Of a stretch of 64,000 nucleotides of DNA, positions 1 to 12,200 are shown in pieces. Under the pieces are notes generated by a model. That model was given only the letters and a program-made list of their open reading frames with translations, was not told the origin of the DNA and did not search any database. Positions within the stretch are counted from its first letter, which is position 1, and each line of letters begins with the position of its first letter. The position numbers were made by a program, and so were the translations under genes. The stretch is from NCBI GenBank assembly GCA_019914945.1, contig CM034113.1, positions 1,116,001-1,180,000 of the forward strand, read 5' to 3'. The DNA comes from Typha latifolia. Its lineage: Eukaryota; Streptophyta; Magnoliopsida; Poales; Typhaceae.

Positions 1-618
1 TGATCTTAATGTTTGGAAGGGCTGCACCAGTAAAAGCTGGTCTTGAGTAATTACTTGTAACCATCTCTATTATAACATAGAATATGCAGCTTCAAAGAAT
101 CAGTTAGCATGTTGACTGATTGTCTACAGGATAGAACACTTTTTTTTTGTCAAAGATAGGTCAAATTATCTACAAAAAACTATTGTCAAATGTGCGCCGA
201 ATATAAGTAGAAAGTAAACATGGCGCCAACAAGTGGAAATATACTTCAAAGTACACAGCACACTGCCTTTTCATATTGAAAACCATTGTGCTACATCTTA
301 TGTTCAATCTTAGAGAATATCTCAACAGTTAACCATACACCATTCTCAAAAATCAATTCAGATGGGAAAAATTTAAGCAAATAACATTTGCATGAAGCGA
401 GTACTTACACGAAAAAAAAGACAAAAAATGCCAATACATGTTACAATTGGTGACTGTAATCAGATTACATGGTGGCAGAAAAGCAAGCAAGAAGGAATTT
501 CAAAACAAAGGAAGAGCTTGGTCTTGACATTTGACGAGTTACCTGTTTCATATTATTTGGGATATATCTGCTATCATTTCCAACATCCATTTTCCTTTCG
601 ACTGTTAGGCTAAAATAA
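1..618. other. Left-edge non-coding stretch, 3' flank of the first gene
   Basis: AT-rich sequence with short unconvincing reading frames only. The part next to position 619 is presumably the 3' untranslated region of the minus-strand F-box/kelch gene. I recognise no protein family, RNA gene or repeat in it. Confidence 0.5.
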
Positions 619-1899
619 TCAAGCCACCATAATAGAACAGTTAAAAATAAAGGAGCTCCATTTATCACTTTCACTTTCTATGACCCGCCATTGCAGAGAA
701 TCTAAGTGAGGATTAGGTTTGCAGGTACATATAGTCATCCCACGGCATGTATAAGTATGCGCAGTACTACCAATAACAAGTAACTCATCGCCCAAGGACT
801 TAAATGCCACTCCCCAACCCCTGCTGTGGTCGGCCCTTACTGGTGCAATGCCCAAATCTTTCCAGGTATTGCTCTTCTTCAAGTACACCTTGAGATGGTT
901 AGTAAAAGCCTCAAGAGAGTAGAGTTCATTATTCACTACAGCAAGGAGAGGTGGAGACCGAGAAGACCAAATCGGAGTATCTTTTATCATATCAGGAATG
1001 AGCTGCCAGATTTTCCTCTCTTGATCATAATACTCACCACAAGTGAGGTTATCACCATTTTCATTTTGTCCACCAACCACATAGAACTTGTTATCCATAT
1101 AACATCCTGCAGAAAGCTTCCTCCGCTTGTTCATCCTTGGAAGTGGATTCCATGATTTGTTCTCAGGGTTATACTTCTCAGCAGTGTTAAGAATCTCCAA
1201 ACCATGTCCCACTCCTATCCCTCCTGCAACACAGGCCACGCTACCGCAACTTGCAGATGCAAATAAGCACCTTGGGCTGAGCATTGAAGGACCCTTGAAC
1301 CACTGATCTGCTTCCAACTCATACCTCCATATGACGGAGCCCTCAATTTCCTTCCCTGAGACAAGAAGATGGGTTCCCACACAAAGAGACTCTTTGTCAA
1401 ATAATTGGAAGCATGGGTCACAGGGCAATATTGGAAGGTTCCGGCGAGACCCAGATCGTGGGTGGTAACACCACCAATGAGGCTCGCCGCTGGCAAGAAG
1501 GAGAACAGTTGGCTCTTTTATCCCAATCTCTTTCCTTATCGTGTAGAGTTCGCCACTCCTCACCAGAGATCTGTAGCGCCGGTTCACCAAGCAAAGCTTC
1601 TGATACTCCGACCTCGGAACCCTTGCTAAGACAAGAAGGGAAATTTCATCATTTAAAGATGGCAGATAGGAGTTATCCACATCCTGAGTTCTCGAAGAGT
1701 CCTCCTCGCCATCGGCCTCATTTCCATCTCCTTTTATCATATATCCATTTTGACTCCCATCCTTATTGCCTCTTTCAAAGCCCCACAAAATCTCAACCTC
1801 TCTGCATCCACTGGAATCTCCAGCAGCATTGCTCTTCTTACGAGCCTTCGATTGGCGTTCCTTATCGCAAACATCCTCCCTCTCCTCGTCCTTCGACAT
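619..1899 (-). CDS. F-box/kelch-repeat protein, SKIP11/At1g74510 group
   Basis: Single open frame of 426 aa starting at a true ATG (1899-1897). Residues about 1-75 are charged and low in complexity, as in the plant SKIP11, At1g74510 and At5g60570 proteins. The F-box follows at about 78-122 (SYLPSLNDEISLLVLARVP), then kelch blades over about 165-390 with the recurrent GG and Y-x6-W pattern (VACVAGG, FYVVGGQ, YNPENKSW). Family knowledge: these proteins bind SKP1 through the F-box and select substrates for SCF ubiquitin ligases, with the kelch propeller as the recognition surface. The length is slightly below the Arabidopsis members (about 450-470 aa), and the end resembles their C-terminus. The coding part has no intron. 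A 5' leader intron is likely, since CACAG lies about 20 bp upstream of the ATG. The family call is secure; exact orthology is not. Confidence 0.9.
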   Translation of the reverse strand: MSKDEEREDVCDKERQSKARKKSNAAGDSSGCREVEILWGFERGNKDGSQNGYMIKGDGNEADGEEDSSRTQDVDNSYLPSLNDEISLLVLARVPRSEYQKLCLVNRRYRSLVRSGELYTIRKEIGIKEPTVLLLASGEPHWWCYHPRSGSRRNLPILPCDPCFQLFDKESLCVGTHLLVSGKEIEGSVIWRYELEADQWFKGPSMLSPRCLFASASCGSVACVAGGIGVGHGLEILNTAEKYNPENKSWNPLPRMNKRRKLSAGCYMDNKFYVVGGQNENGDNLTCGEYYDQERKIWQLIPDMIKDTPIWSSRSPPLLAVVNNELYSLEAFTNHLKVYLKKSNTWKDLGIAPVRADHSRGWGVAFKSLGDELLVIGSTAHTYTCRGMTICTCKPNPHLDSLQWRVIESESDKWSSFIFNCSIMVA

Positions 1900-2470
1900 C
1901 GGATCCTTTCCAATTCACTGTGATTAGTTAAAAGGAAACATCAAACACTTCAACCCACCCACTTCACCCATAAAAAAAAAAGTCTCTCACAACACCCACA
2001 TATCAAAAGCTAAACAAAATCCAATATTTCTCCATAAAATGGAATCTACAAACAAATGCGACCCTACCAAGACGCAAGCTTTATCAACAAACACGACAAA
2101 ATTCGAAGAAAAAGATCACCTTTCCGACTCCTTTCGACGGGAAACTCCCAGAACCAAGGCTCCGACCTCAGAAAACCCAACACAGGAGAGACCCAGATGC
2201 AGGAACACCGGAATGACGAGATGGGTATTCGATCAAGGCCCAGAAGAGCCCAACACGATCTCGCCTGAGGAAAGAAGAGGGGGCGGCGGAGGGGATTAGG
2301 GTTTGGCGGCTGGCCACATCTGGCTTCTTTCTTCGTGGGAGAATGGAATCGGATTCTATTTTCGCTCTTGTGGGGGATTGAGAGGAGGGGAGGGGGGGGG
2401 GGCTGATGATATGGCCCCTCTCGCTGGGAGGCCAAATGGGGTATTAAAATAGTGGAAGAATTCAATAGGA
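1900..2470 (-). promoter_or_regulatory. Probable 5' leader and promoter of the first F-box/kelch gene
   Basis: Relatively GC-rich sequence immediately upstream of the minus-strand ATG at 1899. A plausible splice acceptor (AATCACAG on the minus strand) lies about 20 bp before the start codon, which suggests a leader intron. The open frames here (for example 2064-2465 minus) look like leader DNA: proline-rich, with no recognisable domain. A short GA-rich tract lies at about 2524-2546. The transcription start is not identifiable by eye. Confidence 0.4.
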
Positions 2471-5400
2471 GACGACAATGGGCGGTTTGGGAAAAGTGTC
2501 CTCGTGCGCGCCAAAGAATACTAGAAGAGAGAGGAGAGAGAGAGAGAACTTTTTTTTTCTTTTTTCAAAATTTAAGTTTTGATTTAATTTGCATAAAAAA
2601 TTTCTCTTCTTTTTACATTTGTAAATAATTTTTTTTATTTGTTTTTTTTTTAATAAAAGCGAGTCCCACTAAATACTTATGCTGCTATAATTCAAACTTA
2701 ATTACATCTAGACTCCTAAACTATATATCCTCTTCTTCCATTAATATTTACTATATTTTTTATTAAAAGTGACGCATAAATATGTATCTATCGCTCGTGA
2801 AAATTATTTTATCATTATTTTGGAGCTACCAAAGGAGAAAAATAATTAAGAACAAGATACTTTTTTTATCATTTTCTATTAATACTACTGTAGAAAGATG
2901 AGAGATATTAACCAGATTACTTTCATGTATATAACCAAGATATTCTTCTTTTTTATATAAAATATCCTTCAAGAGATTTATTTTGTAATATAGTAATAAA
3001 AAAATTAAGAATATTTTTTTATTAAATAAAAAAGATAGGAATTTCTACTTTATAAATATCACTATCCTTTATACACCATCTAAATTTGGGTTTTATAGCA
3101 AAATAAACTCATCTTTTGATATTTTTATGGATTGACTCCTTTCTATGTCAATTTTCATTCATATGGAAGAGTATTATTCTATCTTCCAATAAGTTGCCCT
3201 TTAGGAAATTGTAGTCAAAGAATAGAATATTGTTATATATCTCACTAGCATAAAGTCATACCATAATCTATTAAAGCATATATATAGCCCTAAAATAAAT
3301 CCTTTTTTAAGGGCTATTTTTTCCATAATGGGACCTCTGATAACATAGTCAATTTATCAAGATCCTATTGCATTTTGTATTGACTTTTGCTTGGCATTAA
3401 TAACATCACAATTTTTTTAATTGGCATTCCATGTCAAACTATGTATATATATAATGTGAAAGATGATAACAGACAGTTTCTTTTTTATAATTATGGTTGA
3501 GAATTAGTAGGTCAAAATGGTTTTAGGCTGTCTAAACGGCGTATGAGATTAATTAATTCTTTACTTTTCCTAGATGTTTAAGTTTTCTTAAGACTATTAT
3601 TTGTAAATTATTATCCTTGAATCAAAGATGGCAACATTATTATGAGTTGAAATTTTATTTTTTACATGATTTATCCAAGCATAAGAAACTAATACTTAAT
3701 GGTCTTTTTCTTACTTTGTGGAGGTCTTGGTTCTTATATCAGAATGTGCTTACTCTAATTCCTACTTAAACTTTACTAAATGCAAGTTTTTTTTCAGTGT
3801 TTTTTTAATTACTTTAAGGTCCATAATTGAAGCAAGCAAGTAGTTAAATCTTTGTAGTTGGTTGTCTTAGTCACTAGATTTTGCTTTTAAACAACATGAA
3901 AAAGAACTAATTCTCCCAATCATGATTCCACATCAACAACTTGCTTTCCTCATTTGCAAACAAAATCTAGTGTGGACTTTGATGTGATTACCTTACTAGG
4001 TTCAATGTCCCAAAGAAGTAACCATTTGTGATAATAAATCACTTGATCATCTTTTCAATTTGAGCTAACAGTTCACATATTAATGGATCATAAAATCAAG
4101 ATAATTAATATTAAAAGACATGATATATATTATTGTTCGGTTACCTAATAGTTTAAGATTTTTAATCGATTGATTATCTCATATAATATTATAGTCAGCG
4201 GTATGAGGTTTATGAGTTCAAATCTCGTTAACTTGCTTCTAACCCTCTAATCTCTAGTGTTGGAGTGTGGTCGGTTGCAAATATTATTATCTATCATCTG
4301 TTCACGTGTAGTAAATCATATCATGGTAAAGTAACTTTGTATTAATAGCAAATAATTATACTCAAAGGCTTCAAAGGACAACTCTAAATCCTAAATTTGC
4401 GCTTAGTGGGATTGATTAGTGGAAAGCCACACTAATAGGGTATTATTATTTTTTTAATTACTCTCCACTAAACTAACCAAGCACCTTTACTTTATCTTAA
4501 CTGACAAAGTTTGACACCCCAATGCTTATCACTTTGGATTGGGGGTGAAGACTTCCTACTTTCCTAGAGAGATTAGAGAATGGCCAATCACATCAAAATA
4601 TGTTGCTTAAAATAGAATGTGCAACAAAGTTAAACCGATGTGCTAATCTTGGATTAGGGTATGCTGCCCTCTTTTAGGAAGCTCAATACAATGGGCTTAA
4701 GGTGGATTAGCCTAATCACATCTTTGCTTTCCCACCAATCCAATGCTGCTTTTTGGTCAGTTTGTGATGGTTTCATGGCCAATGCAATGACCACTTGCAC
4801 AAAGATTGATAATAGTTTTATGGAGTTTAATTAAAGTCTTTGATCACTTCCCTCTTTTGTCCAAGTGCACTGCATTGAAGCCTTTGGACTATTTAAAAGC
4901 TTAGAGGAACAATTGGAAATAATAATCTAAGGAGCATAATGATATGGGCAGGCTCCTAAGTTGGTGTGACACAATTAAAAAGTTAACACTAATTATCATT
5001 GTTTAGTTATTTTCTTATCATAGATTTTTGGCACTGACTAAGGTCTTTATTTGACAAACTAAAAAGGGGAGTTTGAACTTCTTGATTGGTAGGTAGTAAT
5101 GGCCCTTGCATAAGCAAATAGATAAGTTTCTAATCAAAAAGTTAATTTTTTTTTTAAAATAATTGACTTTCTATATTTTGAAAGTGGCTAATACTTCTTT
5201 GAAAATTTGTACTTGTATCTTGTTAAAAAGAAGTACTATTATTATGAGTAAGTTTTTTTCTTTTTCATTAAAAAGAGTTTTATTAAACTTTCGGAGATTT
5301 TCAATTTTAAAAAAGGTCGAAACGAAGGAGGAGGAGATTAATCCCTTCGAGATACAATAAATAACTAATCCTATCCTTATGAGTTGCCTAATCAACAACC

Positions 5401-5480
5401 CGATTACAATACTTAATAAGTATGCAACAGAGTATAGAGGTCAAAAAATGAGCTATTAGTTCTCTGCAGCAAGGAACTCC
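2471..5480. other. AT-rich intergenic DNA without a recognisable gene
   Basis: About 3 kb of AT-rich sequence. The only structure I can support is a copy of a dispersed repeat near 4133-4270, described separately. Short open frames, such as 5163-5360, lack family signatures and sit in poly-T/A-rich sequence. Confidence 0.5.
4133..4270 (+). repeat. Dispersed repeat, copy 1 (possibly SINE-like)
   Basis: The motif 'agtttaag-tttttaatcgattgattatctcata' is followed by a tract resembling a tRNA B box (GAGTTCAAATCTCG). Similar sequence recurs at about 7374-7450 (opposite strand) and 25236-25450 (plus, two partial copies). The B-box-like stretch suggests, but does not prove, descent from a tRNA-derived SINE or from sequence near a retroelement primer-binding site. 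Confidence 0.35.
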
Positions 5481-5481
5481 T

Positions 5482-5830
5482 TCAGAATGGTTGACAACAG
5501 TGAATGACCATCTCAAAGTCACCTTCAAAGATGACTTCAGGAAAACTTCTAGCTGCAGTGAATTCCAATGCATGGAGAAGGGCTAGCACCTCAGGTTTCA
5601 AAGGGAAAGTACAATTGAAGGGTTGTGCCCTGGCAAAAGGAAGGGAACCCAAGTGATCTCTGCTAACAAAACCATCCTCAACATGCTGATTACTGGGATC
5701 AAAGGCATCATCCATATTAATTTTTAACCCACTTAATAAGGGTGATCAAAGGTGACCACCATCCCTCCTGTCAAAATATTCATGAGCCATAGAGAAGACT
5801 TGTCTAGCAGTAACCTCGGCCTTGCATCTC
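5482..5830 (-). pseudogene. LINE-type (non-LTR retrotransposon) RNase H domain remnant
   Basis: The minus frame ending at 5482 reads through an RNase H-like domain of plant non-LTR elements: INMDDAFDPSNQ, then FVSRDHLGS, then LALLHALEFTAARSFPEVIFEGD. This matches the order of the RVT_3 family (DAAF, GFVIRD, EALA, ALEFA, VEGDS). A further stretch encoding MAHEYFDRR lies upstream to about 5830 but is separated by a stop. Catalytic acidic positions are only partly kept and the reverse transcriptase is absent, so this is a dead fragment. Confidence 0.7.
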
Positions 5831-5839
5831 TCACCCTTA

Positions 5840-6380
5840 AAGCACATATGAAAACGGATCGGATATAGACTAGATAGTGCTCAACTCATATCTGAATCCA
5901 TATTTTTAGTCTGAATACGGATTCAGATGCGGATATTAGACGTACAGCAAAACTTAAAACCATATCCTGACTAAATAGATATGGATAATTTTTTAATAAA
6001 AAATTAAATCTTAAATGGAAGTTGATTAAATTTTAAACGAATTATGATCTTTTATTTAGACATAATCAATACAAAAATGTTAAGAGTTTCACAAAAAATA
6101 ATTTTTTTATATGTCAAATACATATAAAATTAGATAAATTAATCTATATAAATAATATATAATATATTATTAGTAACAATATTAATATTCACTATTTAAG
6201 AAAGCAAATTAAAAACTGTAAATCATTCAAAAAATATATGAATAAATGGATATCTGATATTCTTATTCGAATCTGTATCCAGATTTTTTTTAAAATTTTT
6301 TATCTATAACCGAATCGGAGAGAAATTTTTTATCTACATTGGATCAGAATCGAATTTGATAGTGGGTCGGATCACCCCTA
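5840..6380. mobile_element. Degenerate non-autonomous DNA transposon-like repeat
   Basis: The sequence is rich in alternating 'gaatcggat / cggattcagatgcggatatt' motifs and ends at about 6360-6380 in GGGTCGGATCACCCCTAC. Plant genomes contain many short elements ending in 'aggggtgatccgac...'. I cannot see an intact matching left terminus or a clear target-site duplication, so the boundaries are approximate. No coding capacity. Confidence 0.35.
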
Positions 6381-9160
6381 CATATGGGGCATGGTCATTA
6401 AAATATCATGGAAAGGGTTTTGCTGCTTTGCACCTACTAGATCATCCAATTAGCCAAAGCCACAATGATCAACTTTTAATTTTTCACTGTTGCCCTCCAT
6501 TAGATTTGTCATCAGATATCCCGTTGGTATATAGCTGAACATAGAGTCATGGGTTTGGGAATTGTGAATAAAACGAGTAATAATAAAAAAAAAGGTGATC
6601 CACCCTATACCAAGAAAGCATACTTAATTTAATATAGTTGTATAATATAAGTATCTAATCAAGCTAGTTCTTTCAAATGAATAGTATATATATATACAAT
6701 GGTGGCATTAAGCCTACAATAGTATATATATTTGATCTCTTTTTCTTTTTTACTTTGGCTTGAGATTGCATTCAAGTTAGATATATTAATGAGTTAGGCA
6801 TTGGTGAAGAGTACTTCTGAAACAATCAAGTAGGTTAAGACTTGGTTAATTCCAAATTTGATCTCAAATTGTTTACCAATTCACAGAGCTTAACATGGAG
6901 CAAACCATTCAAATTTCCCATAGTTTAATTTCTTTCTTTATTTTAAGAAAAAATTGGAAACCAAAAGACGAATTAAAAATTCATTTAATTCTCCTCATTT
7001 TGCGATAATTTAGATATGTTAAATTATCATACAATCAGAATAGACATGGTTATTATTTTTTATTGGAATAACTATCATCGTTTTCTACAATGACCCTTTT
7101 AATTATAAAAAATATCTCACTTGACTCCTTATATTAGGGAGTCATTATGTAACAAAACAAAATTTTAAGAAATTATTAATAAAAAATAATAATAGTTCAG
7201 GAAGGCGAAAAGTGAATTAACACCTTTTAATTCGGCAAACTTAAGCTTTTAAGTTGGATGGATTCCAATGACCTGGGATTTAATTTGAACCAAACTTGTT
7301 TGCATAGTTAATTTTGGACATAAGTAAGCAAAATTTATTATTATTTTTCTTAAAAGAGTGTCATAGGCTACTTAGGCTAGTTTTTACCTAATAACTGACA
7401 CAGTTAATAATGTTAGATAATCAATTGACCTAAAAATTTAAATTGTTGGGCTTCCATACACTTAAGCACTTAATCCACTTTGTAGCTCAGATAAAATTGC
7501 ATTTCTCTCATAAGTTATAAAATAACCAAACTATCTCTATAGTTCCCAAATCATACTCTATTACTACTGGGTAGCAGCTAATTATGCCTTTTTATATCCT
7601 AGACTCGTAGTTCACGATTGACTAACAGTTATAATTTAGTCTTAACCATAATACAAATTAATTGCGTAGTTTAAAGTGTATGATATAGATTAAATCACCA
7701 TAATAGAGTAAATTATAATATTTCTCATGTATTAAGCCATTTAACAGATAGGACCCAATGTAAGTAAGATGTTTTACAACTAACAAGAGAAGAAACTTAA
7801 AAAGAAAATACTAATTACTTATTATATCCTCCTCTCTTACCCCTTTACATCCACCGTAGCATAGTAGATAGGAAAATACTGAGCTTGGATAGACACTGCA
7901 GCTGATGGAAAATACTAAACATTAAATGTATTTTGATGTATGCCAATGCACTGAGTAGCTCTATTTTGTATTAAATAGAGTTGAGTTGGGCCTTGATGAG
8001 GCCTAATGTGGTGGATTGCCAATGTGTTAGGGGCTTGAACTTGGCCCGGTCGGGTTCAAGTCGAGTTATTACGTGTAAGTTCGGTTCAAGGTGGCTCGAC
8101 CAGGTTAGGTTTGGCCCGAATCTATCTCCTAATTTTAGGCTTCAACATGAATTAGGCTTGAATGCGATTTGATTAAAACTCGATTCTCAATCATAGTAAT
8201 TGTTTCAAGAGTTCAGGATTTTAGGTTTCCTCAGAAATTTATTTTATCTAAATACTTAAATAGATTTGTTTATAAGATTGTTGAACCGTTAAATGTTTTA
8301 TATATAAACGTCGAAATATTTAGTGCCTCGGGTAAAAATCTTTCAAAGTATTTAAATAATTTAATAATTTTCTTAATAGCTTATGACATGATATCTGGGA
8401 TATTTTTAGTATTAAGATTAGTTCGAGGACTAGATGGATTAATAAGTTTTTAAATAGGTTTCTTTTTGACAAAAACTTGAGTGTTTGTCAATTAAAATGT
8501 AAAACATATTTTAGGGACTTCATATTTCCTAGAGTCATTCTTTGGTTGTTGGATTTATGTTAAAGAAAATATATAATTACCTTAAACATGAGACACTAAA
8601 GTGAAATAACCATTATTAGCTTTCTTTTTTCCATTTTGAGAAGGTTTTGAGGTCACCACGTTTATCCATTACTCTTCTTAGTCCCTCATTCTAATTTTGA
8701 AAAACTTTTGGGTGCTTATCGTTGGATTTCTGTAAACATGTGCAACATTTAGATATATTTTTCTTACAAACAACACCCCATATTTCGAGTATATTAATTA
8801 TAAAAGATCTCTTTTATTTACAAATAGAGCTTCCAAATTGCCAAAAAAAAAACTAAATAATATTCTAAATTAAGTTTAATTTAACAAATGACAGGTGGGA
8901 AAAATAATATATTTCATCCATCTCAAAAGATAGTTCTATTTGCTTAATTACTCGTCTCTCAGATATTTGAGATCAAATATATATATATATATATATATAT
9001 TCGTCGGTAATGTATGATTTTGTATATTTTAATAAATATGAGCTCTATTTATAAACAGTAAAAGATGACTTTTCTGTAATATAGTAAAAATGTAGGCAGT
9101 TATATGTAATTTGCTCTATTTTTATCGGAATATGAAAATAGTCATGATTTGAATAAAGAT
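6381..9160. other. AT-rich intergenic DNA upstream of DRP3
   Basis: No gene is recognised. The stretch contains a reverse-oriented copy of the dispersed repeat at 7374-7450 and a GC-richer patch at 7981-8170 with 'ggcccggtcgggttcaagtcgag' wording typical of degenerate transposon ends. A pure AT dinucleotide run lies at 8977-9000. The promoter of the DRP3 gene should lie in the last few hundred bases. Confidence 0.45.
8977..9000. repeat. AT microsatellite
   Basis: Twelve uninterrupted AT units, about 300 bp upstream of the DRP3 start codon. Confidence 0.9.
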
Positions 9161-9297
9161 ATTATTCCCTACGCTCCATTGCATTCTTCTCCTCCCTCCA
9201 CCTCTAAGACCTCTGCGACCTCTTCTAGGGTATCGACTCTCTCCTCTCCGCCCACTCCGATCCCCCTCGATCTCCGCCGCAAGAGTTGCCAGCGGCG

Positions 9298-12200
9298 ATG
9301 GCGGAGGAACCGGTGACCGCCACTCCTCCGGCGACGGCGCCGCCGGAGGTGGTGGATTCGGTGGGGCATTCTGTGATTCCGATCGCGAATAAGCTCCAAG
9401 ACATCTTTGCGCAACTTGGGAGCAGCTCCACGATCGATCTTCCGCAGGTAGCGGTGGTCGGGAGCCAGAGCAGCGGCAAGTCGAGCGTCCTCGAGGCGCT
9501 CGTGGGGCGCGACTTCCTCCCCAGGGGATCGGACATTTGCACGCGGCGGCCGCTCGTGCTGCAGCTCGTGCACTGCCCTCGTCGTCCGGAGGGGGTGGAG
9601 GGGGACGAGTGGGGGGAGTTCCTCCACTTGCCTGGGAAGCGGTTCTTCGACTTTGCGGAGATCAAGCGAGAGATTCAGGTAATTGAGGATTTACAAGATC
9701 TCTAGGTATCGAGATGTTACGAAATTTTATTCAATTTCTCTCTGAAAGGCTGTGATTGAAGGTGTTGCAGTTTGATTTTTTTTTTTGCCTTGCAGTTCTA
9801 GTCACACGTCTTAGAATTTGCTAGTACGTTTATGTAGAAAATAGAGTTGCCAGAATTCTTGAAATCCAGATACCAAGGAGCAGCTCATGTATTTAGAAAA
9901 ACTGCATCTACACATATAAAGTGCAATATAAAACTAGTTTTTAGTTTATGAATCCTACGAAATATCCTTTCCAGAGGCTAAGATGGGCTCATATACAGTA
10001 TCTTAACTCCACTTCAATTAAGTTAATGTCAAAACACAGTATTTCAAAAGACAAAAAGAGGGAAGATATAAGACTTGTACTAATATTAGTTTTTCATTTG
10101 ACTCTATGGATACTACATCTTGAAACACATGACACCAAATGGCTCCCAAGTGATTTAGGATTTTGAACATTGTTTGGTTGTGGTGACATTTTGTTTATTT
10201 ACCCTTTATAAGGCTTTCGAGGCGCTGTTGCATCCAAGGTTGCTAGTAGGTTTTGTTAGCATCCAATTCCAAGGTCACTAGTGCTCTACAAGATTGTTAA
10301 GACTATTAAGACAAGTTATGCAATTTCCTTGGCATGAGTTTTTCTGCTATTTCACAGTTGTATATATGGATTTAGCTAGATATACTTTTAACCATGCTTC
10401 ACAAACGATCCAATGAATTTGTTAGAATTTTGGCATGTTGATAAATTGTGTTTAACTTTGCTAATTCCTACATCTAGCTCCTGCCGTTGACGTCGTCACA
10501 GCTCATGAGATTGAATTAGTTCCATTGGTTCTTTTCTTTATCAAGTCCTGCTCATAAATGCTATCAGTAATCTGCTTATTACTAATAAGAGAATAGGTTG
10601 GTCTTAAGTTATCATGCTCTTCTCTTACTAATGAATGCTTGCAGGCTGAAACAGATAAAGAAGCTGGAGGGAATAAGGGAATTTCAGACAAGCAGATTCG
10701 TTTAAAGATTTTCTCGCCAAATGTCCTAAATATCACTTTGGTTGACTTGCCTGGGATTACAAAAGTTCCTGTTGGAGACCAGCCAAGTGATATTGAGGCG
10801 AAAACTAGACAAATGATCTTGTCATATATCAAACATGCGACATGTATAATAATAGCAGTCTCTCCAGCAAATGCAGATTTAGCAAATTCTGATGCATTGC
10901 AGATGGCAAGAATTGCTGATCCAGATGGTACTTCTTTTAAAGCAGTTCTCACTTGGTTTCATCTATTTTTAATGAAAATAAATAGCCTCTTTTAGAGGAA
11001 AGCAGAGGAAATCTTGCACTCTAATACTTTTGCCATCTTTTCTTTTCTCCCTCAATAGGTTCTCGAACAATTGGCGTTATCACTAAGGTTTCATTTTCGA
11101 ACTTCCACATTTACCCATTATAAATATGTAGTCAAATTCCGAGAAACATAACAATATTATTTCAATGGCTTTAGTTAGACATCATGGACAGAGGTACCGA
11201 TGCTCGTAACTTCTTGCTAGGAAATGTGATTCCCCTTAAACTTGGTTATGTTGGAGTGGTGAATCGCAGTCAACAGGTATGCTCTGGTTAAAATTTCAAT
11301 ATTAATAAATGCATGCCAACTTATGGTTCTTGTGAGACTGCATATGGTTCTATGTTTGCCGTCAGACACTAAAGGAGAGTATTTTAACCAAAACAAAAGT
11401 AGAGAACAAAAACCAAAGAAAATAATGAAATGGACAATTGACCTCGCAAATAATTAACTGATTATAGTGTCACTTGGTCTTCATCAATTAAGATGGGTGG
11501 CGGAAGTACAACTTCCATTATGATCAGAGTTTCTTTAAATTTTTAATTTTTCTTCTGTGGCATTCTTTAGATGCTAACTCATGTTATTTCTCCATAGATC
11601 CTTAGTAAATTTCATAATTGAGGCACTAGTTGAAGATACGGTTGGTTACTAATGCATTCTAAGTGGAAGGATGTAACTCTTTTTATTAATGTAAAGGCAA
11701 GTTGCTTGTGATAATGAAATGAGATGCGATGAGTCTAATTGTATATTGCTTTAACTGAGAAGGTGGATGTATAGAGTTTTTACATACATCTATTACTTAA
11801 TAATGTATACAGTAGAATCTTATGGAATACACAATTGAATGAGATAGGTAGGTGCTCATGCAATTGTGCATAGTAGCTAATCTCCTATGGAGCCTACCAA
11901 ATTCTCTGGGTAATCACCATGATCTGGAGGAGTGATTGGTTTTCTATTGATCTAGGATCTTTCGTAGTTTAGTTACCTTTGTTAATTAGCAGGAAGAGAG
12001 AAAGAAGATTATCTTGTTATGGTCATCTGATAACAAGATTTAGGAGGAAAAGAGACTGGATTGATAGGACTTAGAGGAATCAAACTAGTAAGTGACAATA
12101 TAACAAAAGCTAGCTATGGTCTATGGGTAGTTAATTCATAATACATGTGCCTCTTATTTTACATGTTTCCTGAAATTTTATTGCATTCTTAACCTTGGCA

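Noticed and set aside
1405..1931. Plus-strand frame of 172 codons over the first F-box gene
   Set aside because: It is an antisense shadow; the minus frame has an F-box and kelch motifs.
9169..9665. Two 146-152 codon minus-strand frames near the DRP3 start
   Set aside because: They are antisense shadows of the GC-rich DRP3 first exon, whose plus frame carries the GTPase P-loop.
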